DNA from: Mesorhizobium sp. M9A.F.Ca.ET.002.03.1.2
GTDB taxonomy: Bacteria; Pseudomonadota; Alphaproteobacteria; Rhizobiales; Rhizobiaceae
Direction of reading: 5' to 3'
NCBI RefSeq assembly: GCF_003952365.1
Contig: NZ_CP034443.1
Span: forward strand, 4,457,001 to 4,521,000
Length of the DNA: 64,000 nt
Below the pieces are notes generated by a model that was given only the letters and a program-made list of their open reading frames with translations, was not told the DNA's origin and ran no database searches. A program made the position numbers and the translations under genes. This document shows positions 1 to 8,350 of the stretch, piece by piece (position 1 is the stretch's first letter; each line of letters opens with the position of its first letter).

Positions 1-955
1 GGCGGAACAGATAGGTGCCGGCCGACGACGCATCGCCGACGCCGCGCCACTTGTTGAGGGACGAGATCGTCTTGGTGGCGTCGTCATATTCGGAATTGAC
101 CAGCTGGTCGTCGGTCTCAAAGCCGATGACGTTGATCGCCTCGACCTTGCCTTCGCTGTTGTCGTTCTCATAATGGATATCGAGTTCCGGCGAGGCGAAC
201 TGAAGTGGCCGCACGCCCGATACATCGTCGGCGATGTAATAGACGGCACTCTCATTGTAGGCGGCCATCGAACAGAAGAATCGGAACAGCCGCGTCTCGC
301 GTTCGGGCTCGTCGCTCGCCGCACCGGCATCCTTGTAGCGGAGGGAATAGGCGTCCGGCTCTCCCAACGGATCGCCGTCAGGCATTTCCTTGTCGCACTG
401 GTCGCCATAGGTGGCCGCAAACGCCTTCTTGGCCTGCTCCAGCGCCGCATCCTTCTTCGGCGGCGACGGTCCGTCACCGCAGCTTTCCGGCACGGCGTCC
501 TCGAAATCGGCCTTAGCCGGCTTCAGCGCGCCCTTGTCGATGAAGATCGAGCGGAACGGCGGTTCCTGGATCGAGGCATTGATCTGGCGCAGCGTGTAGC
601 AACCGGCAAAGACATGTTCGGCACCGTCCTTCGCCGTCGCCCGGATGGCGACAGGGACATTGTAGTAGATGCTGCCGGCTGCGCCGTCTTCCGACACGCC
701 GCCGGTTTTGACTTCGACCTTGTCGGTCCCGTCATAACCCTTGACGAACGCATCGAAATCCTTGGCCGGCTTGGTGTCGCCGAAATAGTCCCAGGCGCGC
801 GCGAATTCTTGCCGGTTGATGGCGCTGTAGAGCGAACGGATGACCGCTTCGGCGTCCGATCTGTCATCGATGTAGGGCGCTTCGGCGGCGAGCACCGGTT
901 GGCCTGTCGCGGCAAGGGAGAAAAAAACGGTCGCTGCAAAGAAGGCGCGTCTCAT
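1..955 (-). CDS. DUF1176-like exported protein, C-terminus beyond left edge
   Basis: The frame reads leftward from ATG at 955 and is still open at base 1, so about 318 codons are visible and the C-terminus is missing. Residues 1-24 form a signal peptide (MRRAFFAATVFF, then a small-residue cleavage region ending in VLAA), so the product should be exported. The body carries scattered cysteines (GCYTLRQ, ESCGD, FFCSM). Near the cut the stretch YDDATKTISSLNKWRG resembles the end of DUF1176 proteins, a periplasmic family of unknown function common in Rhizobiales. The family call rests on recalled pattern only. The rightward neighbour is divergent, 123 bp away, so both promoters must lie in that gap. 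Confidence 0.6.
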   Translation of the reverse strand, partial: MRRAFFAATVFFSLAATGQPVLAAEAPYIDDRSDAEAVIRSLYSAINRQEFARAWDYFGDTKPAKDFDAFVKGYDGTDKVEVKTGGVSEDGAAGSIYYNVPVAIRATAKDGAEHVFAGCYTLRQINASIQEPPFRSIFIDKGALKPAKADFEDAVPESCGDGPSPPKKDAALEQAKKAFAATYGDQCDKEMPDGDPLGEPDAYSLRYKDAGAASDEPERETRLFRFFCSMAAYNESAVYYIADDVSGVRPLQFASPELDIHYENDNSEGKVEAINVIGFETDDQLVNSEYDDATKTISSLNKWRGVGDASSAGTYLFR

Positions 956-1078
956 CGGAATCTCCACCTGATGGAAAGATTCTATCATACCGATTGCGGC
1001 GACGTGGTGACGCTTGAAGAATCGCTTGGGAAGGCGCTACGTCCCGCCGTCGGCGCTCCCGCCGGATAGGAGATTCAC

Positions 1079-1585
1079 GTGACCATATCGATGTACGACG
1101 CGTCCGTGCCGGTGTTTTCGGCCAGGCTGAAAGCGCTTTCCAATGTGCTGAACATCGCCGAGCAGAATGCGCTTGACCGCAAGATCGATCCGCAGGTGTT
1201 TTTGACGTCGAGGCTGGCGCCGGACATGTACGCTCTGACCAGGCAGGTACAGATCGCCACCGACCACGCTAAGGGCGCGCCATCGCGGCTGGCTGGCCGC
1301 GAGGTGCCCAAATACGAAGACAACGAGGCAACCTTCGCCGATCTCCAGGCCCGCATCGCCAAGACCGTCGACCATCTGGCGACATTCTCGGCTGCCGATA
1401 TGGACGGCTCCGATGACAGAACGATCGAGCTGAAGCTCGGTCAGCGCGAATTCTCGATGGCCGGCATGCAGTATCTGCTGCATCTCGCCATGCCCAATTT
1501 CTATTTCCACGTGACCACCGCCTACGACATACTGCGCCACAATGGCGTGCCGCTGAGCAAGGCGATTTTCATGGGATCGCGCTGA
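1079..1585 (+). CDS. DUF1993 family protein
   Basis: A 168-residue soluble protein with no signal peptide or membrane segment. The start is GTG at 1079, with an AGGAGA Shine-Dalgarno 5 bp upstream. Full-length similarity to DUF1993 is suggested by the SMYDASVPVF opening, by the central LAPDMYALTRQVQ segment, and by the C-terminal block in which a conserved FHVTTAYDILRHNGV precedes a short GKxDFxG-like end. DUF1993 proteins belong to the DinB/YfiT-like four-helix group and have no established reaction. The gene stands alone: a divergent gene is on the left and a convergent one on the right. Family call fairly secure; function unknown. Confidence 0.75.
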   Translation: MTISMYDASVPVFSARLKALSNVLNIAEQNALDRKIDPQVFLTSRLAPDMYALTRQVQIATDHAKGAPSRLAGREVPKYEDNEATFADLQARIAKTVDHLATFSAADMDGSDDRTIELKLGQREFSMAGMQYLLHLAMPNFYFHVTTAYDILRHNGVPLSKAIFMGSR

Positions 1586-1645
1586 AGAATTGAGGCCGTC
1601 GCCAAGGTGTCGCAACAACTCTGCGCCTGAAGCCGCGGTCCGATA

Positions 1646-2677
1646 TCAATAGGGATCAAGCGCCTCAACCCATTGCAGCTCGGTCAAATTTGCCATGCCC
1701 TTGGCGTTCGGGCACATCGACACCTTTGACACGCGGTCAAAGTTGGAAAAAAAGTTGTTGAGCTGCCTGGAAATCACTGCGGCATTCTTCATGTCGTTCT
1801 TGCCGCATGGGCACCCGCGCCGGTCGTTACGCGGCACGACATGGTGCACTTCCGCCGAATCCCGCTTCTGGGATTGGTTGTTCAGATCGGCGGGTTCGAT
1901 GCAGATCGTTCCAGACCGGTTGTATTTCTTGATGCATTCGCTCGCCTTCGGCTTCGGATAGCAGAAGCCAGCCAGGTCGGAAGTAATCTTGCCATGCTTG
2001 GCCTTGTTGATCGCCTTAACCTGAGCCTTTTGATCAATGGCAAACACCATGCCGTTGTGGGTGGTGGTTTGCGTGGCGAGACACGCCTTGTACGGACCCT
2101 CACGGTTCCGGTACGGCCCCTGAATATCGTGGTTGCAATAAGGGTGGTAGTGGTTTGGCGGGATTTGCTGAAGCGAGAAAACTGTGTCGCTGCCGCCGGC
2201 GCAAACCTTGCCCTCGATGAAATTGCCGCCACTGCAGCCCATTGCGCCTGCTTCACACCAATTGCAGGCGTAGGTTCCGGGATTCACGCCGTTTTTGCCG
2301 GTGGGGCAATACGGCGTCGGAAAATTACCCACATTGAACTGACCTTGAACATCGGCAAAGGCGATGCAGGCCTTCTTCCCTGTTTTGAACCAGCAACTGA
2401 TCGACGTGCAGTCATTCGGATAAGCCGCCTGGTAAGTGGGCAACTCGGCGTCGGTGGCATTGCTCAACTGCCAGCCATTGCAGACGCGGTCGGTGACGCT
2501 GGTCATGAACTGGCTGCCGCCGCCGCACAGCGCCATATGCTCGTATCCCAGCGGCGACTTCCAGTAGCTGCTTGCAGGCGGCGGCGGCGCATTGTCGGCG
2601 GTGGCCGACATTGAAAGCGAGGTAAGAAATATAAGCGCGGCAAAAACGCACCAACATAGCGACCGAACCAAAGCCAT
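1646..2677 (-). CDS. secreted Cys-rich protein with HNH-like C-terminal segment
   Basis: A 343-residue protein reading from ATG 2677 (GTG 2680 is the alternative), with GAGGGAG upstream. The N-terminus is a strong signal peptide (basic start, SLCWCVFAALIFLTSL core, cleavage near SATA). The mature part is rich in cysteine, with many CxnC pairs, suggesting a disulfide-bonded periplasmic or extracellular fold. From about residue 277 the sequence VHHVVPRNDRRG is followed by GKND, KNAAVISRQLNNFF and a Cys. The HH pair plus downstream N/K-rich helix resembles HNH/endonuclease-VII-type nuclease tails seen in secreted toxins. No immunity-like gene adjoins it. Nuclease function is a hypothesis; I do not recognise the full-length family. 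Three direct repeats lie about 80-130 bp upstream. Confidence 0.6.
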   Translation of the reverse strand: MALVRSLCWCVFAALIFLTSLSMSATADNAPPPPASSYWKSPLGYEHMALCGGGSQFMTSVTDRVCNGWQLSNATDAELPTYQAAYPNDCTSISCWFKTGKKACIAFADVQGQFNVGNFPTPYCPTGKNGVNPGTYACNWCEAGAMGCSGGNFIEGKVCAGGSDTVFSLQQIPPNHYHPYCNHDIQGPYRNREGPYKACLATQTTTHNGMVFAIDQKAQVKAINKAKHGKITSDLAGFCYPKPKASECIKKYNRSGTICIEPADLNNQSQKRDSAEVHHVVPRNDRRGCPCGKNDMKNAAVISRQLNNFFSNFDRVSKVSMCPNAKGMANLTELQWVEALDPY

Positions 2678-2757
2678 CACATATCTCCCTCAGGACAGCG
2701 ACCGGCACGGTCCGTAGAGCGCGCACATATCCGCGTCGTTGCAGGCATATTGTGGTG

Positions 2758-2813
2758 CTGTAGAGTTGTTCCTAAATTTCTGTAGAATTGTTCCTAGTTT
2801 CTGTAGAATACTA
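2758..2813. repeat. three tandem 21-22 bp direct repeats
   Basis: CTGTAGA starts at 2758, 2780 and 2801. The first two units continue with a near-identical TTGTTCCTA and T-rich tail; the third diverges after CTGTAGAAT. The spacing is about two DNA turns, so a protein could bind the same helical face repeatedly. The array lies in an AT-richer stretch upstream of the leftward secreted-protein gene. Role unknown. Confidence 0.6.
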
Positions 2814-2913
2814 TGCCAATGGCCGTCCCACAATGCCGCCAACATGCACACTTGGACGAATCTGTTGCAGGCTCAGCACCTACGCTGCTACTTGAGCCGT
2901 TGGTTTACTTTAG

Positions 2914-3078
2914 CTAGCGGGAGGACATTTCGCGGGCGACGCGCGGGAAGTCGGCTGGTTTGATGCCGATATCCGCACGGTCGGCATTGCTCATCGAATG
3001 AAGCAATGCCAGAGCCGCGCGGTAACGCAGATGTTCCTGCGGACGCGGACGGGCGAACATTTCAGTGAGGAAACCCAT
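2914..3078 (-). CDS. orphan DUF1127-like small protein
   Basis: A 54-residue frame from ATG 3078 to TAG at 2914. It begins MGFLTEMFARPRPQEHLRYR and ends ADRADIGIKPADFPRVAREM. The final third matches the DUF1127 signature (L..MS..DRxDIGI.....), a family of very small Arg-rich alphaproteobacterial proteins. In Rhodobacter the DUF1127 protein CcaF1 binds RNA and affects sRNA maturation. An AGGGG element lies upstream of the ATG. About 53-88 bp upstream are two sequence modules also found upstream of the DUF1127 pair near 61.2 kb, which argues that it is a real and co-controlled gene. Unlike that pair, no CCTCCTCCC hairpins follow it. Confidence 0.7.
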   Translation of the reverse strand: MGFLTEMFARPRPQEHLRYRAALALLHSMSNADRADIGIKPADFPRVAREMSSR

Positions 3079-3130
3079 GATTCAAGCCCCTGGTTGGTCC
3101 TCCCAAGCCTCAATATAAGCAAATGATGAC

Positions 3131-3166
3131 AATTGTGCAGTGCAGCATTTGCATGGCAGCCATGCC
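3131..3166 (-). promoter_or_regulatory. upstream modules shared with the second DUF1127 locus
   Basis: Plus-strand AATTGTGCAGTGCAGCAT (3131-3148) is followed by GCATGGCAGCCATGC, a dyad of GCATGG and CCATGC. The same two modules, with one change each and in the opposite order, lie at 61331-61365 upstream of the DUF1127 pair. They are candidate operator or promoter elements; the binding protein is unknown. Confidence 0.5.
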
Positions 3167-3318
3167 ACTTTTGATTTTTGACTACATTGAGCGCCCCTGC
3201 TTCGGCGTCTGGAAAAGTCGCTGGCCCACTGGCACGGGCTTGGAGACAGCCCGCGTCTTCCTGTATGCTGAAGCTTCCTCCCGCGCAGCCGCATAAAATT
3301 CCCACCGGAGAAAATTCC

Positions 3319-4386
3319 ATGCACAAACGCCGCCTCGGTCGGACCGATCTTCTTGTTTCCCAGATTTGCCTGGGATCGATGACATGGGGCCAGCAGAATA
3401 CCGAAGCGGACGGCCATGCCCAGATGGACATGGCCTTTTCACGCGGCGTCAATTTCATCGACACTGCCGAGCTTTACCCGATCCCGCCCAAGCCGGAAAC
3501 GCAAGGCCGGACCGAGGCGATCATCGGCAGTTGGATGAAGGCGAAGCGCAACCGCGATCAAGTGATCCTCGCCTCGAAAGTGGTTGGCCGCACCGCCAAT
3601 ACATGGTTCCGCGGCGGGCGCCCGTCGAAGCTGGTGCGCGCCGATATCTTCGATGCCGTCGAAAAATCGCTGACCAGGCTCAACTCCGATTACATCGATC
3701 TCTATCAGATCCACTGGCCGGAGCGCGCCGTGCCGTGGGGCGCCAATCCGAATCGCGTCGGTGCCGTGGCGCTACGAGCCGATTCCGTCGGCGCGCCGGC
3801 CGGCGAGGTGCCGATCGCCGAGACGCTTGCCGTCTTCGATGAACTGGTGAAGGCAGGCAAGATTCGCTATTTCGGTCTTTCGAACGAGAGCTCCTGGGGC
3901 GTCATGCGGTTCATCGCCGAAGCCGACAAGGGCGTTGGTCCGCGCCCGGTGTCGTTGCAGAACGCCTATAATCTCGTCAACCGCAGCTTCGAGGTGAACC
4001 TCGCCGAGGTCTGCGAGCGCGAACAGGTTTCGTTTCTCGCCTATTCCCCACTGGCGCAAGGCTATCTGAGCGGCAAGTACGATCACGGCGCGCGGCCGCA
4101 AGGCTCGCGCTCGCAGCTCTTCAACCGTGGCCAGCGCTACGAGACGCCCAATGCCGCGGAAGTGCTGCTCGAATACAATGAGCTGGCGCGCTCTTTCGGC
4201 ATGGAGCCGGCGCTGTTCGCCAACGCCTATGTCGCGAGCCGGCCTTTCGTCACCTCAAGCATCATCGGCGCGACGACCATCGCGCAGCTCGAAATGGCGC
4301 TCTCTTCGGCCGAAGTGACCTGGGCCGAGGACATGCAGAAGGCAGTCGACGCAATCCACCAGCGTGTTGGCAACCCGTGTCCGTGA
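3319..4386 (+). CDS. Tas-like NADP-dependent aldo/keto reductase
   Basis: 355 residues from ATG 3319, chosen over further upstream starts because GGAG precedes it by 8 bp and the protein then begins at the family's usual MHKRRLGRTDL. The aldo/keto reductase tetrad is visible: Asp48 and Tyr53 (FIDTAELYPIPP), Lys87 (ILASKVV) and His132 (QIHWPER). The opening resembles E. coli Tas closely: the xxQNTEADGHAQ block, PIPPKPETQGRTE, the NRSFEVNLAEV segment and the C-terminal IIGATTIAQLE. Predicted to reduce small carbonyl compounds with NADPH in the cytoplasm. The next gene starts 37 bp downstream, so the two are probably cotranscribed. Natural substrate unknown. Confidence 0.85.
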   Translation: MHKRRLGRTDLLVSQICLGSMTWGQQNTEADGHAQMDMAFSRGVNFIDTAELYPIPPKPETQGRTEAIIGSWMKAKRNRDQVILASKVVGRTANTWFRGGRPSKLVRADIFDAVEKSLTRLNSDYIDLYQIHWPERAVPWGANPNRVGAVALRADSVGAPAGEVPIAETLAVFDELVKAGKIRYFGLSNESSWGVMRFIAEADKGVGPRPVSLQNAYNLVNRSFEVNLAEVCEREQVSFLAYSPLAQGYLSGKYDHGARPQGSRSQLFNRGQRYETPNAAEVLLEYNELARSFGMEPALFANAYVASRPFVTSSIIGATTIAQLEMALSSAEVTWAEDMQKAVDAIHQRVGNPCP

Positions 4387-4423
4387 AAAAATTATAAATG
4401 ATTACAAAGGGAAGGGGCCAGAA

Positions 4424-5689
4424 GTGAATTTTCCGATCGAGGCCGTGCGCGAGAAATTTCCGGCACTGTCGCTGACCGACAGGGGTCACCGCCGCATCTA
4501 CCTCGACAACCCGGCCGGCACGCAGGTGCCACAGGCGGTTGCCGACGCGGTGTCACGCTGCCTGCTGACCACCAATGCCAATCTCGGCGGCTTCTTCGAG
4601 ACCACGATCGCGGCCCAACAGATCGTCGATGACGCCCATGCGGCGATGGCCGATTTCCTCGGTGCCGCGAGCCCGCGGGAAATCATCATCGGCGCCAACA
4701 TGACGACGCTGACCTACCACATGTCGCGCACGCTCGGCCGCACGATGAAACCCGGCGACGAGATCATCCTCACCCGCATGGACCACGAAGGCAACGTCTC
4801 GCCCTGGCTGCAACTGGCCGAAGACCTTGGCCTCGTCGTGCGCTGGCTGCCCTTCGACCAGCAGAGCTGGCAGATCGAGGAGAAGGCGCTTGCCGCGCTG
4901 CTCACCGACAGGACGCGGCTGGTCGCCTTGAACTATGCCAGCAATCTGACCGGCTCGATCAACCGGGTGAAAGCGCTGACCCGCATCGCCAAGCAGGCCG
5001 GCGCGCTGGTCTATGTCGACGCCGTGCAGTTCGCGCCGCACGGCCTGATCGACGTGCAGGACCTCGGTTGCGATTTCCTGGTCTGCTCGGCCTATAAATT
5101 CTTCGGGCCGCATATGGGCATATTGTGGGGCAGGCTTGATGTCATCGACAGGCTGAAGCCGTATAAATGCCGCTGCTCGTCCGACGCTCTGCCGGAGCGG
5201 TTCGAACTCGGCACGCCGCAGATCGAGCTGATGGCCGGACTGACGGCCGCGATCGATTATTTTGCGGAACTGGGAACTGCGGCAGGTGATGGCGGTTCGC
5301 GCCGCGCCAGGATCGCCAAGGCGTTCGAAAGATCAATCGCTTACGAAAGTCCGCTGGCGCAAAGGCTGATCGACCGGCTGTTGGACATTTCAGGCCTGAC
5401 GATCCACGGCATCACCGATCCGGCGCGGATCCGTGAGCGCGTGCCGACAGTCTCGTTCACGGTCGACGGCGTTGCGCCGGACACGATCGCACGGCAGATG
5501 AATGCGGAAAACATCTTCCTGTGGTCGGGCCACAACTACGCGTGGGAGGTCGTCCACCAGCTCGGCATCCCGGCCGAGCACGGCGTCGTGCGCATCGGCA
5601 TCGCCCACTACAATACGGCGGGCGAGATCGACGAGACGATTGAGAGCGTGCATCGGATCGTCGCCATGCTGCGACAGCAGCGATTCTGA
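4424..5689 (+). CDS. cysteine desulfurase-like class V aminotransferase
   Basis: 421 residues from GTG 4424. A TTG 60 bp upstream is also open, but GGAAGGGG directly precedes the GTG and the longer form would overlap the preceding gene. It is a PLP fold-type I, class V enzyme: IYLDNPAGTQVP opening, Lys225 in CSAYKFFGPHMGILWG as the expected Schiff-base lysine, and ending HYNTAGEIDETIESV. It matches the 'cysteine desulfurase-like' SufS/CsdA-related group rather than IscS. No Fe-S assembly genes adjoin it, so a role in sulfur transfer is not supported by context. Substrate undefined. It converges on the deacetylase gene with an 18 bp gap. Confidence 0.75.
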   Translation: MNFPIEAVREKFPALSLTDRGHRRIYLDNPAGTQVPQAVADAVSRCLLTTNANLGGFFETTIAAQQIVDDAHAAMADFLGAASPREIIIGANMTTLTYHMSRTLGRTMKPGDEIILTRMDHEGNVSPWLQLAEDLGLVVRWLPFDQQSWQIEEKALAALLTDRTRLVALNYASNLTGSINRVKALTRIAKQAGALVYVDAVQFAPHGLIDVQDLGCDFLVCSAYKFFGPHMGILWGRLDVIDRLKPYKCRCSSDALPERFELGTPQIELMAGLTAAIDYFAELGTAAGDGGSRRARIAKAFERSIAYESPLAQRLIDRLLDISGLTIHGITDPARIRERVPTVSFTVDGVAPDTIARQMNAENIFLWSGHNYAWEVVHQLGIPAEHGVVRIGIAHYNTAGEIDETIESVHRIVAMLRQQRF

Positions 5690-5707
5690 CGCGACGGGCC
5701 ACGAAAG

Positions 5708-6739
5708 CTACCGCTTCATGCCGCCGCCGAAGCCGGTGAGGAACGCGGTGAGATTGTCACCGAGTTCGTCGCAAAGATAGCCGCCTTCCTGGACGATGAC
5801 CGTCGGCAGGCCGAGGCCGGCAATCGCCTCGCCGATGCGCGAGAAGCCTGGTGTCGTCACCGACAGTCCACCGAACGGATCGCCTTCGAAGGCGTCGAGG
5901 CCGAGCGCTACCACAAGTGCTTCCGGCGCAAAGGCGCGGATACGCTGGAACGCCGCAGCCAGCGCTTCGAGGAATGCGGCGTCGCCGGATTTGCGTGGTA
6001 GCGGTAGATTGAGGTTGTAGCCGAGGCCTGGCCCTTCGCCGCGCTCGTCGGCATGGCCCCAGAAGAACGGATAGAAGCGCACCGGATCGGCATGCAGCGA
6101 GACGGTGAGCACGTCCGGCCGGGCATAGAAAATGCCTTGCGTGCCGTTGCCGTGATGCAGGTCGACATCGAGGATCGCCACCCGCGCTGATTGCCTGCGC
6201 AAGGTCTGTGCCGCGACCGCCGAATTGTTGATGAAGCAGAAGCCGCCGGCGACATCGGCAAAGGCGTGGTGCCCGGGCGGACGGCATAGCGCATAGGCAG
6301 CCGGCGCGCCCGCCATGACCGCTTCCGCGGCTTCAACCGCACTCCAGGCGCTCCACAGCGCGCTCTGCCAGGTTTCACCGGAGATCGGGCAAGCGGTGTC
6401 GGCCATGTGGTAGCCTGCCTGGCCGACCGCCGAGGCCGGATAGGAGCCGTCCCGGGCAATCGGGTGGATATTGGGGATCACTTCCGCCGAAGCGCCCTCG
6501 ATGCGCTGCCAGCGCGCGAAGATGTGCTCGAGAAAATCGAGATATTCGGGCGTATGCACCGCCGCAACTGGTCCGAGCCCGTGATCCCTCGGCCGTTCGA
6601 TCGTGCAGCCGGCGGCCCTGGCGCCGGCGAGCAGCCGTTCGACGCGTTCCGGTTTTTCCGGATTGGGCTTTTGGGCACCGCTGGAGAGGAACGCCGTGGG
6701 ATCGTGGCGCTTCTGTTCTTGGGCATAGAAGGCTTTCAT
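5708..6739 (-). CDS. histone deacetylase family / acetylpolyamine amidohydrolase-like
   Basis: 343 residues, a full-length zinc deacetylase. Catalytic elements are all present: His157-His158 (RPPGHHAF), the zinc ligands Asp193 and His195 (LDVDLHHGNGTQG), Asp282 (LGLDAFEGDP), and the C-terminal QEGGY tyrosine loop. The opening (KPNPEKPERVERLLAG) and loop lengths fit bacterial acetylpolyamine amidohydrolases and class II-like deacetylases, which remove acetyl groups from polyamines or small acylated amines. Its ATG overlaps the stop of the upstream GNAT gene as TAATG, implying translational coupling of an acetyltransferase with a deacetylase. It is the last gene of the leftward cluster controlled from 14.4 kb, although a repeat upstream of the GNAT gene may separate the units. 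Confidence 0.9.
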   Translation of the reverse strand: MKAFYAQEQKRHDPTAFLSSGAQKPNPEKPERVERLLAGARAAGCTIERPRDHGLGPVAAVHTPEYLDFLEHIFARWQRIEGASAEVIPNIHPIARDGSYPASAVGQAGYHMADTACPISGETWQSALWSAWSAVEAAEAVMAGAPAAYALCRPPGHHAFADVAGGFCFINNSAVAAQTLRRQSARVAILDVDLHHGNGTQGIFYARPDVLTVSLHADPVRFYPFFWGHADERGEGPGLGYNLNLPLPRKSGDAAFLEALAAAFQRIRAFAPEALVVALGLDAFEGDPFGGLSVTTPGFSRIGEAIAGLGLPTVIVQEGGYLCDELGDNLTAFLTGFGGGMKR

Positions 6740-7251
6740 TATTTCCCCTCATCCATTGGCGCATCGGCGAAAGCGAAGAAGGCCTCGCCGACGATTTTCT
6801 GCACCTGCTCGTAGTTCGACCAGGCAATGCCCAGCCTTTCGTAAAAAGCCTTGGCGGTTTCATTGTCGGTGTCGACGGACAGTCTGAGGTAGACGCCGCC
6901 GTCTTTCCGGCATTCTCGCGCGACACGCCGCAGCAAGCGTTCGCCGATACTGCGGCCGCGAAACCGGTCCTCGACATAGAGGTCCTGCACATACACGCCG
7001 GGCCGCCCCATCCAGGTCGAAAAGATCGGGAAGTGGAGGCACAGGCCGGCGAATTCGCCATCGACTTCGGCAATCAGCGTCGAGAAGGCAGGTTTTTCGC
7101 CAAAGCCGTAGGTGCGCAGGTCATCGGCCGTCGAGATGATTTCCTCGGGCGCGCCGATATGGTCGCCGAGCCGCAAGAGCGCAGTGTGGATGGTGTCGAC
7201 GTCCTCGATGGTGCCGGAGCGGACGATGATTTTGGGCAAATCGGCAGTCAA
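6739..7251 (-). CDS. GNAT family N-acetyltransferase
   Basis: 170 residues with the GNAT core: beta4 followed by the acetyl-CoA loop VEDRFRGRSIGERLL (Q/RxxGxG/A type), then the C-terminal NETAKAFYERLG helix that marks the family. The only long-form start is TTG 7251 and no good Shine-Dalgarno precedes it, so the N-terminus is uncertain. It resembles diamine/spermidine-type acetyltransferases in length and layout, and its direct coupling to an acetylpolyamine-amidohydrolase-like gene supports an amine substrate; that is inference. A 165 bp gap containing a palindromic repeat separates it from the BKACE gene upstream. Confidence 0.8.
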   Translation of the reverse strand: MTADLPKIIVRSGTIEDVDTIHTALLRLGDHIGAPEEIISTADDLRTYGFGEKPAFSTLIAEVDGEFAGLCLHFPIFSTWMGRPGVYVQDLYVEDRFRGRSIGERLLRRVARECRKDGGVYLRLSVDTDNETAKAFYERLGIAWSNYEQVQKIVGEAFFAFADAPMDEGK

Positions 7252-7352
7252 CGGAGGTTCGATGCCGAGGCACCCCCTTCTGGCCTTGGCAGCTTCGCCG
7301 CTGTGCCCATCTCTGCAACGTCGGTAATTGGCGAAAGCATTCGTGACATCCG

Positions 7353-7375
7353 ATCTCCCCCCTTGCGGGGGAGAT
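7353..7375. repeat. ATCTCCCCC hairpin repeat
   Basis: ATCTCCCCC at 7353-7361 pairs with GGGGGAGAT at 7367-7375 around a 5-nt loop. Related G/C-run hairpins recur at 18677, 22375, 36935 and about 51980-52055, always between genes. They may act as terminators or mRNA stabilisers. Here it sits inside the leftward cluster, between the BKACE and GNAT genes. Confidence 0.7.
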
Positions 7376-7416
7376 GGCCGGCAGGCCAGAGGAGGGTGGG
7401 ACGGAAAGCAACCATC

Positions 7417-8346
7417 TCAGAACGCTACCCTATCGCCGCCCTTGAGCGCCAGCATCTCCCGCGCCTCGGCGGGCGTGGCGACGTCCAGCGACAGCCCGTC
7501 GAGCACGCTGCGGATACGGCGCACCTGGTCGGCATTGGACTTGGCCAGCTGGCGGCCGTCGTGGAGGCTGTCCTCCAGCCCGACGCGGACATTGCCGCCC
7601 ATCGCCGCTGCAATCGAGATCATCGGCATCTGGTGGCGTCCGGCAGCGAGCACCGAAAACTGGTAGCTGTCGCCGAACAGTTTGTCAGCGATGCGCTTCA
7701 TATGGACCAGATTGTCCGGATCGGCGCCGATACCGCCGAGAATGCCGAACACGAACTGGATGAACATGGGTCCCGACACCAGCCCCCGGTCGCGGAAGTG
7801 CGCCAGCGAATAGAGATGGCCGACATCGTAACATTCGAATTCGAAGCGTGTGCCACAGCCCTTTCCTAGTCTTTCGAGCACGGTCTCCATGTCGGCGAAG
7901 GTGTTCCTGAAGATCGTGTCGCGTGTGGCTTCCAGCAGCCTGGGTTCCCACTCGTGCCGCCATTGCCTTGGCCGGTCGAGCATCGGGAACAGCGCGAAAT
8001 TCATCGAGCCCATGTTGAGCGAGCACATTTCAGGCTCGGCCCTGAGCGGTGCCGCCAGCCGCTGGTCGAGCGTCATCAGCGAGGAGCCGCCGGTGGTGAT
8101 GTTGATCACCGCGTCTGTCGCCTGCTTGATGCGCGGCAGGAACTGCATGAACACATCAGGATCGGCGGTCGGCCGCCCGTCCTTCGGGTCGCGGGCGTGA
8201 AGATGCAGGATCGAAGCGCCGGCTTCGGCGGCCGCGATCGCCTCGGCGGCGATCTGGTCCGGCGTCACCGGCAGATGCGGCGACATCGACGGCGTGTGCA
8301 CCGAGCCGGTGACGGCGCAGGTGATGATGACTTTTCTCGGCGCCAT
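7417..8346 (-). CDS. BKACE family beta-keto acid cleavage enzyme (DUF849)
   Basis: 309 residues, start ATG 8346 only 4 bp after the preceding aminotransferase stop. The BKACE fold is evident: the opening KVIITCAVTGSVHTP, the metal-binding HLHARDP (His48, His50), the NITTGG motif, and the long FECYDVGHL segment. BKACE enzymes use zinc to condense a beta-keto acid with acetyl-CoA, yielding a CoA thioester and acetoacetate; the founding member Kce cleaves 3-keto-5-aminohexanoate in lysine fermentation. Beside an aminotransferase and an amidase-like gene it probably handles the keto acid made upstream in the pathway. The exact substrate cannot be read from the sequence. Confidence 0.88.
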   Translation of the reverse strand: MAPRKVIITCAVTGSVHTPSMSPHLPVTPDQIAAEAIAAAEAGASILHLHARDPKDGRPTADPDVFMQFLPRIKQATDAVINITTGGSSLMTLDQRLAAPLRAEPEMCSLNMGSMNFALFPMLDRPRQWRHEWEPRLLEATRDTIFRNTFADMETVLERLGKGCGTRFEFECYDVGHLYSLAHFRDRGLVSGPMFIQFVFGILGGIGADPDNLVHMKRIADKLFGDSYQFSVLAAGRHQMPMISIAAAMGGNVRVGLEDSLHDGRQLAKSNADQVRRIRSVLDGLSLDVATPAEAREMLALKGGDRVAF

Positions 8347-8350
8347 TTTT

